DNA of 10,751 nucleotides from Prolixibacteraceae bacterium UBA5740 (GTDB lineage Bacteria; Bacteroidota; Bacteroidia; Bacteroidales; Prolixibacteraceae), in NCBI GenBank assembly GCA_002419285.1, contig DIFU01000056.1, forward strand, positions 30,722 through 41,472, in the 5' to 3' direction. A program made the translations under genes and the position numbers. Each line of letters starts with the position of its first letter. The stretch's first letter is position 1. The notes under the pieces were generated by a model. The model was given only the letters and a program-made list of their open reading frames with translations. It was not told where the DNA came from and searched no databases. Of this stretch, positions 7,557 through 10,751 are shown piece by piece.

Positions 7557-8495
7557 ATGTCACTTACTGCTTTTCGGGAAAGCCGTCCCGGCACCCGTCT
7601 TATATTTACAGGTTTTGTTGTCTTGGTTGTATTCCTGATCACCCAGATAGTAACTGCTGTTATAGCAATTCCGATATTTGGATTTGATGCCCTGACAGGC
7701 ATGATGGACGGAATCGACCATACCGACCCTGAATCATTGAAACTCCTGAAATTTTTCCAGATTTCCCAAACCATCGGGCTTTTTATCCTTCCACCGTTAG
7801 TGGTGGCCTGGTTTTTCCATCCGGATATTCCGGAATACCTCAGCCTGAAAGAAAAACCAACCATTATGTTATCATTATTGGTTCTTTTGCTGGTGTTGGT
7901 TCTCAGTCCCTTTATCAATTTTACCGGCGCCATCAATGCGGAGATGCATTTCCCGGATTGGCTCGCAGGTGTTGAAAACTGGATGAGAAATGCTGAGGAT
8001 ACCGCCGAGCAGCTTGTGGAAGCATTTTTGAAGGTGAATGGCATCGGGGGCTTGATGTTTAACCTGTTCATGATTGCTGTACTTCCGGCCCTGGGCGAGG
8101 AGTTGCTTTTCAGGGGAGTCATCCAGAAACTCTTTACCGGAATGAGCGGGAGTCATCACTGGGGTATCTGGCTTTCAGCGGCTCTGTTCAGTGCCCTGCA
8201 CATGCAATTCTATGGATTTATCCCACGAATGTTGCTGGGCGGTATGTTCGGGTACCTTTTGGTATGGAGCGGTACACTCTGGCTGCCGATCCTGGCCCAC
8301 TTTATCAATAATGCTGCGGCAGTGATTCTCATGTACATGGTCGATCATAACCTCATCAGCCAGGAAGTGGAGGAATTTGGTTCAGGGCCCGATGGTTGGA
8401 TTTATGCCCTGGTCAGTCTTGTTGTTGGAGGATTTGTCTTTTACATGATCAGGCAACAGGCTTTACAAAGATCAATTCCAGACCTACAGGCATAA
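7557..8495 (+). CDS. CPBP family intramembrane glutamic endopeptidase (CAAX/Rce1-like)
   Basis: From ATG 7557 this is a 312-residue polytopic membrane protein with the CPBP (PF02517) catalytic core. Motif 1 is LGEELLFRG (Glu181, Glu182, Arg186), motif 2 is FSALHMQFYG with His215, and motif 3 is LAHFINNA with His248 and Asn252. All putative active-site residues are present. Hydrophobic segments lie at about 15-40, 70-87, 103-122, 163-180, 202-215, 225-240 and 242-264, with a last one near 282-298. Relatives cleave prenylated CAAX proteins in eukaryotes; bacterial members are tied to bacteriocin maturation or immunity or to membrane protein processing. No bacteriocin gene is visible here, so the substrate is unknown. 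The frame extends back to a TTG at 7536, but the ATG is preferred and leaves 37 bp after the PHP gene. Co-transcription with it is likely. Confidence 0.92.
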   Translation: MSLTAFRESRPGTRLIFTGFVVLVVFLITQIVTAVIAIPIFGFDALTGMMDGIDHTDPESLKLLKFFQISQTIGLFILPPLVVAWFFHPDIPEYLSLKEKPTIMLSLLVLLLVLVLSPFINFTGAINAEMHFPDWLAGVENWMRNAEDTAEQLVEAFLKVNGIGGLMFNLFMIAVLPALGEELLFRGVIQKLFTGMSGSHHWGIWLSAALFSALHMQFYGFIPRMLLGGMFGYLLVWSGTLWLPILAHFINNAAAVILMYMVDHNLISQEVEEFGSGPDGWIYALVSLVVGGFVFYMIRQQALQRSIPDLQA

Positions 8496-8523
8496 AAAAA
8501 CCGGAGGATGATTCACTCCGGTT
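8494..8523 (-). terminator. Intrinsic terminator of the PQQ dehydrogenase gene, possibly bidirectional
   Basis: An 8-bp perfect stem pairs AACCGGAG (8499-8506) with CTCCGGTT (8516-8523), with a 9-nt loop. On the minus strand it is followed directly by a run of T (the A-run 8494-8500 on the plus strand). That is a textbook Rho-independent terminator 23 bp after the minus-strand stop at 8546. It also begins right after the CPBP stop (8493-8495) and may help end plus-strand transcription, although a plus-strand T-run comes only at 8547-8555. Confidence 0.85.
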
Positions 8524-8545
8524 CTGATAGCTCTCTTAAGGCCGT

Positions 8546-9976
8546 TTATTTTTTTGATAGTCTCACAACCGTATCCGGATTATTCAGTACCACGTAGATG
8601 GCACCGTCAGGGCCAGTCGATACATCTCGTACCCGACCTGCATTCTTCAGGATGGTTTCTTCATGGATAACCCGATCACCTGCGAGGGTTAGAAGTGTGA
8701 CCTGCTCATATTTCAAGGCACCCACCATCAATTTGTTTTCCCATTTCGGAAACATCTCCCCGGTGTAAAAGTCAAGGCCGCATACCGCAATGGAGGGATT
8801 CCACATGAAATTGGGCTGTTCCATCCCAGGGTATGTCCTGTTATCAGTGATTGTGGTTCCATTGTAATTTCGTCCGTAGGTAATCACTGGCCAACCGTAA
8901 TTTTTCCCGGGTAGTATCAAATTGAGTTCATCACCTCCCATAGGGCCATGTTCGGTAGTCCATAAATGGCCGGTCGTGGGGTGAATCGCCATGCCCTGGA
9001 TATTTCTGTTACCCAAACTGTAAAGAGATGGGATGGCTCCCTCAATTTTTGCGAATGGATTGTCTTCTGGAATGGACCCATCGGGATATATCCTGTGTAC
9101 CTTACCATTGGGAAGCTTATAATCTTGTGCCTGATCCTGGTATCCACGATCACCTATTGCAAAATAGAGATGTCCCCACGGATCAAAAACGATACGGCAA
9201 CCATAATGGTGACGGGTAGTACGGTAGGTCTCGGCAGGAGCCTCAAAAATAACCTGTTCGTCGGTCCAGCGATTGTCGTTGATTTTCCCCCTGACCAGTC
9301 GGGTCATGGCAACCGGTCTTTCACTTCCTGCTGACGTCAGGGAATGCGAGTATGCAAGATATATCCAGCCGTTTTGGGCATAGTTGGGATCCACAGCCAC
9401 ATCTAACAGACCACCCTGCCCTTCGTTCAGGACGGCAGGTGTTCCGGCAACAGGCTGGGATAACATTTTCCCATTCTTCACCACTCTCACCCTGCCCGGC
9501 TTCTCTGTGATCAGTGCCGTGTTTGCATCCAGAAAATCGATAGACCATGGAACTTCGAGGCCTTCGGCAAAGACTTCGATATTAAGCTCATAGTCCATAG
9601 TGCCTGTTTCCCGGGCAATGGCAGGCCTTTCTACCCCACGGTCCTTTTCAACACCCCTGACATAAGCAATGATGTTGTTGATATCGGTATCACTCAGGGC
9701 ATTTTCATAGGCAGGCATACCCAAATGGGTTATCCCGTACTTGATATTCCGGAAAACATAGCTGTCTTCCACCCCGAATTGCCATACACCGTCGACCAGA
9801 CTCTGGGCATTTCCTCCCTGCATTTCGGAACCATGACACGAAGCGCAATACTGCTGATACAAGGTTGCTCCCCGTTCGGTATCACGCTGCTGGCCCATAA
9901 TGGCCGATATACTGATCATTGCAATTACCGCCAATGCAAGGATGGCATAGCCGAATTTCATTTTAGGTCTTTTCAT
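8546..9976 (-). CDS. Cytochrome c / PQQ-dependent sugar dehydrogenase fusion
   Basis: This 476-residue exported protein has two domains. After an N-terminal hydrophobic signal or anchor (about 9-28), residues 33-110 form a class I cytochrome c: CASCH (Cys44, Cys47, His48) binds haem covalently, and Met87 in GMPAY is the likely sixth ligand. Residues 130-476 form a soluble-type PQQ sugar dehydrogenase (GSDH, PF07995), a six-bladed propeller. Landmarks are VPWSIDF, LNEGQGGLLDVAVDP (183-197), RHHYGCRIVFD with the likely catalytic base His257, AIGDRG, LGNRNIQGMA, TEHGPMGGDELN (341-352) and PGKNYGWP. It should oxidise aldoses to lactones in the periplasm and pass electrons to its haem and on to the respiratory chain. 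The signal lacks a lipobox cysteine. The preferred start is ATG 9976, though Met6 (9961) is possible. An AAGGA (9983-9979) precedes it closely. No PQQ synthesis gene is in the window. Confidence 0.93.
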   Translation of the reverse strand: MKRPKMKFGYAILALAVIAMISISAIMGQQRDTERGATLYQQYCASCHGSEMQGGNAQSLVDGVWQFGVEDSYVFRNIKYGITHLGMPAYENALSDTDINNIIAYVRGVEKDRGVERPAIARETGTMDYELNIEVFAEGLEVPWSIDFLDANTALITEKPGRVRVVKNGKMLSQPVAGTPAVLNEGQGGLLDVAVDPNYAQNGWIYLAYSHSLTSAGSERPVAMTRLVRGKINDNRWTDEQVIFEAPAETYRTTRHHYGCRIVFDPWGHLYFAIGDRGYQDQAQDYKLPNGKVHRIYPDGSIPEDNPFAKIEGAIPSLYSLGNRNIQGMAIHPTTGHLWTTEHGPMGGDELNLILPGKNYGWPVITYGRNYNGTTITDNRTYPGMEQPNFMWNPSIAVCGLDFYTGEMFPKWENKLMVGALKYEQVTLLTLAGDRVIHEETILKNAGRVRDVSTGPDGAIYVVLNNPDTVVRLSKK

Positions 9977-10037
9977 AATCCTTATTTTTGGTTTTTTCAG
10001 TCTATTAATTTACCAAAATTTTAAATAAGATATATTC

Positions 10038-10045
10038 CAAACATA
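10038..10045 (-). promoter_or_regulatory. Candidate -7 element of the PQQ dehydrogenase gene
   Basis: Read on the minus strand this is TATGTTTG, an exact TAnnTTTG match, 61 bp upstream of the ATG at 9976. A TTG at the -33 distance is not apparent, so this is only a candidate. Confidence 0.35.
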
Positions 10046-10093
10046 CATCATACAGTTAATTATGGCATAATGTTCATCCCAAATTGAAATTTA

Positions 10094-10161
10094 GGGAATT
10101 TGGCAGGCACTGCCGAAACGCTTCAAGCGAATAAGCGGGAGAAACCTGTTTGTAAGTTCCC
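10094..10161. ncRNA. Possible multi-branched structured RNA element
   Basis: An outer stem pairs GGGAATTT (10094-10101) with AAGTTCCC (10154-10161), eight pairs including one G-U. It encloses three hairpins: GGCAG/CTGCC (10102-10106 with 10110-10114), CGC/GCG (10119-10121 with 10127-10129) and CGGG/CCTG (10136-10139 with 10145-10148). This resembles a four-way junction. I do not recognise a known riboswitch or small-RNA consensus. It lies 130-200 bp upstream of cysteate synthase. Structure seen by eye can arise by chance. Confidence 0.25.
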
Positions 10162-10263
10162 ACCGGATGGGATTATAGCGGGCAATGGTCAATGACATTC
10201 AATTCATTAAGCGATACAGCGATGTTGCGAGAATCGTAACCAAACATGTTCAACCAAATTTGT

Positions 10264-10271
10264 TAATTTTG
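10264..10271 (+). promoter_or_regulatory. Candidate -7 element of the cysteate synthase gene
   Basis: TAATTTTG matches TAnnTTTG exactly and ends 22 bp before the ATG at 10294, which would give a short leader. No TTG -33 element is evident at the expected spacing. Confidence 0.45.
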
Positions 10272-10293
10272 CTCCCTTACAAAATGAAAAATT

Positions 10294-10751
10294 ATGAGTT
10301 TTCAGGAAACCCGGTATTTTCTTCAATCGGTCAGGACCGGCCGTACATTCCCCGACAAAGGATGGCTTTTGGATGCTCCGGAAGAGACGGAACCAACACT
10401 CATCAGGGCTGTATACGAAAATCGACAGCTCGAGGTCAGGGATGATTTGCCGGGGCTCTACCGTTACGCCAACTGGTTACCCATCAACAGAATCCTGCAG
10501 GGATCATCCGCACCGGTAACCTATCGAAGCGAAGGACTGGCGGGAAAACTGAACCTTTCTGATCTTTGGATTACCTTCAGTGGTTGGTGGCCTGAGAAAG
10601 AAGCCACCATGACAACCTGCTCATTCAAGGAGACAGAGGCCTATTCGGTGTGCGGAAGAATGACCGCCGAAAACCAGAAAGTGCTGGTGGTCGCATCGGC
10701 AGGAAATACCGCCAGGGCATTTGCCAGGGTTTGTTCCGATAATCAAATTCC
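10294..10751 (+). CDS. Cysteate synthase, N-terminal part
   Basis: The frame from ATG 10294 is open for 152 codons to the right edge and begins a PLP-dependent, threonine-synthase-like enzyme. The sequence fits the cysteate synthase group: GWLLDAPEE (23-31), the GLYRYANWLPI region (54-64), SAPVTYRSEGLA (72-83), SGWWPEKEATMTTCSFKETEAY, where Lys112 is the likely PLP Schiff-base lysine, and VVASAGNTARAFA (132-144), the phosphate-binding loop. Cysteate synthase makes L-cysteate from O-phospho-L-serine and sulfite. In Methanosarcina it feeds coenzyme M; in Bacteroidota cysteate is the expected head-group precursor of sulfonolipids (capnine, sulfobacin). The full protein should be about 430 residues, so about two thirds lie beyond the edge. 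It is divergent from the PQQ dehydrogenase. General PLP fold type II is certain; cysteate specificity comes from resemblance to annotated Bacteroidota relatives. Confidence 0.85.
   Translation, partial: MSFQETRYFLQSVRTGRTFPDKGWLLDAPEETEPTLIRAVYENRQLEVRDDLPGLYRYANWLPINRILQGSSAPVTYRSEGLAGKLNLSDLWITFSGWWPEKEATMTTCSFKETEAYSVCGRMTAENQKVLVVASAGNTARAFARVCSDNQI

Larger units (their letters stand above)
9977..10293. other. Divergent intergenic region, PQQ dehydrogenase / cysteate synthase
   Basis: This 317-bp stretch contains no gene I can support. It holds promoter-like elements for both directions (10038-10045 on minus, 10264-10271 on plus). Between them lies a compact segment with several hairpins (10094-10161). 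A further short dyad TCCCA/TGGGA lies at 10158-10172; its left arm overlaps the outer stem of that segment, so the two would compete. The flanks are AT-rich, while the hairpin segment is distinctly richer in G and C. Confidence 0.5.

Noticed and set aside
7550..8122. Open frame of 190 codons on the minus strand
   Set aside because: Antisense to the CPBP protease, whose frame carries all catalytic motifs; no plausible protein features.
9725..10024. Open frame of 99 codons on the plus strand
   Set aside because: Antisense to the cytochrome c domain and signal peptide of the PQQ dehydrogenase fusion.
10185..10445. Open frame of 86 codons on the plus strand at the start of cysteate synthase
   Set aside because: It overlaps the cysteate synthase N-terminus in another frame; the frame from 10294 continues to the window edge with clear family motifs.

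Overview
The window reads as a chromosomal segment of a Bacteroidota bacterium, probably of the Bacteroidales/Marinilabiliales type. This rests on three things: a secreted GH51 arabinofuranosidase and a large secreted M16 zinc protease; a cysteate synthase of the kind Bacteroidota use for sulfonolipids; and several matches to the Bacteroidota -7 promoter element TAnnTTTG. No genus can be named from the sequence alone. I see no tRNA or rRNA gene, insertion sequence, CRISPR array or prophage gene.

Layout. (1) Positions 1-1303, minus: N-terminal 434 codons of a secreted M16 metallopeptidase, cut by the left edge. (2) 1514-3061, plus: secreted GH51 alpha-L-arabinofuranosidase, divergent from the protease. 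A hairpin at 3091-3123 separates it from (3) 3124-3393, minus: a small helix-turn-helix protein. (4) A 345-468 bp intergenic region (to 3738 or 3861, depending on the next start) with unusually ordered repeats: ACCAT/ATGGT half-sites phased every 11 bp, an adjacent 9-bp dyad and a nested GC-rich hairpin. (5) Plus-strand block 3862-8495: a GT-C membrane glycosyltransferase and a YkgJ-type cysteine-cluster protein 17 bp apart, then, after a 224-bp gap, a PHP-family phosphatase and a CPBP intramembrane protease about 37 bp apart. (6) A clear intrinsic terminator at 8494-8523, oriented mainly for the minus-strand gene at 8546-9976, which encodes a fusion of cytochrome c and PQQ-dependent sugar dehydrogenase. 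(7) A 317-bp intergenic region holding promoter-like elements for both flanking genes and a compact multi-hairpin segment. (8) 10294 to the right edge, plus: N-terminal 152 codons of cysteate synthase.

How the genes may work together. GH51 would release arabinose outside the cytoplasm, and the PQQ enzyme could oxidise free aldoses in the periplasm and pass electrons to its own cytochrome domain; a link between the two is inference. Glycosyltransferase and YkgJ look co-transcribed, as do the phosphatase and CPBP protease. Cysteate synthase suggests that sulfonolipid genes may lie beyond the right edge. The genes are mostly recognisable families. The least explained parts are the phased repeats near 3609-3652, beside the small HTH gene, and the multi-hairpin region near 10094-10161.
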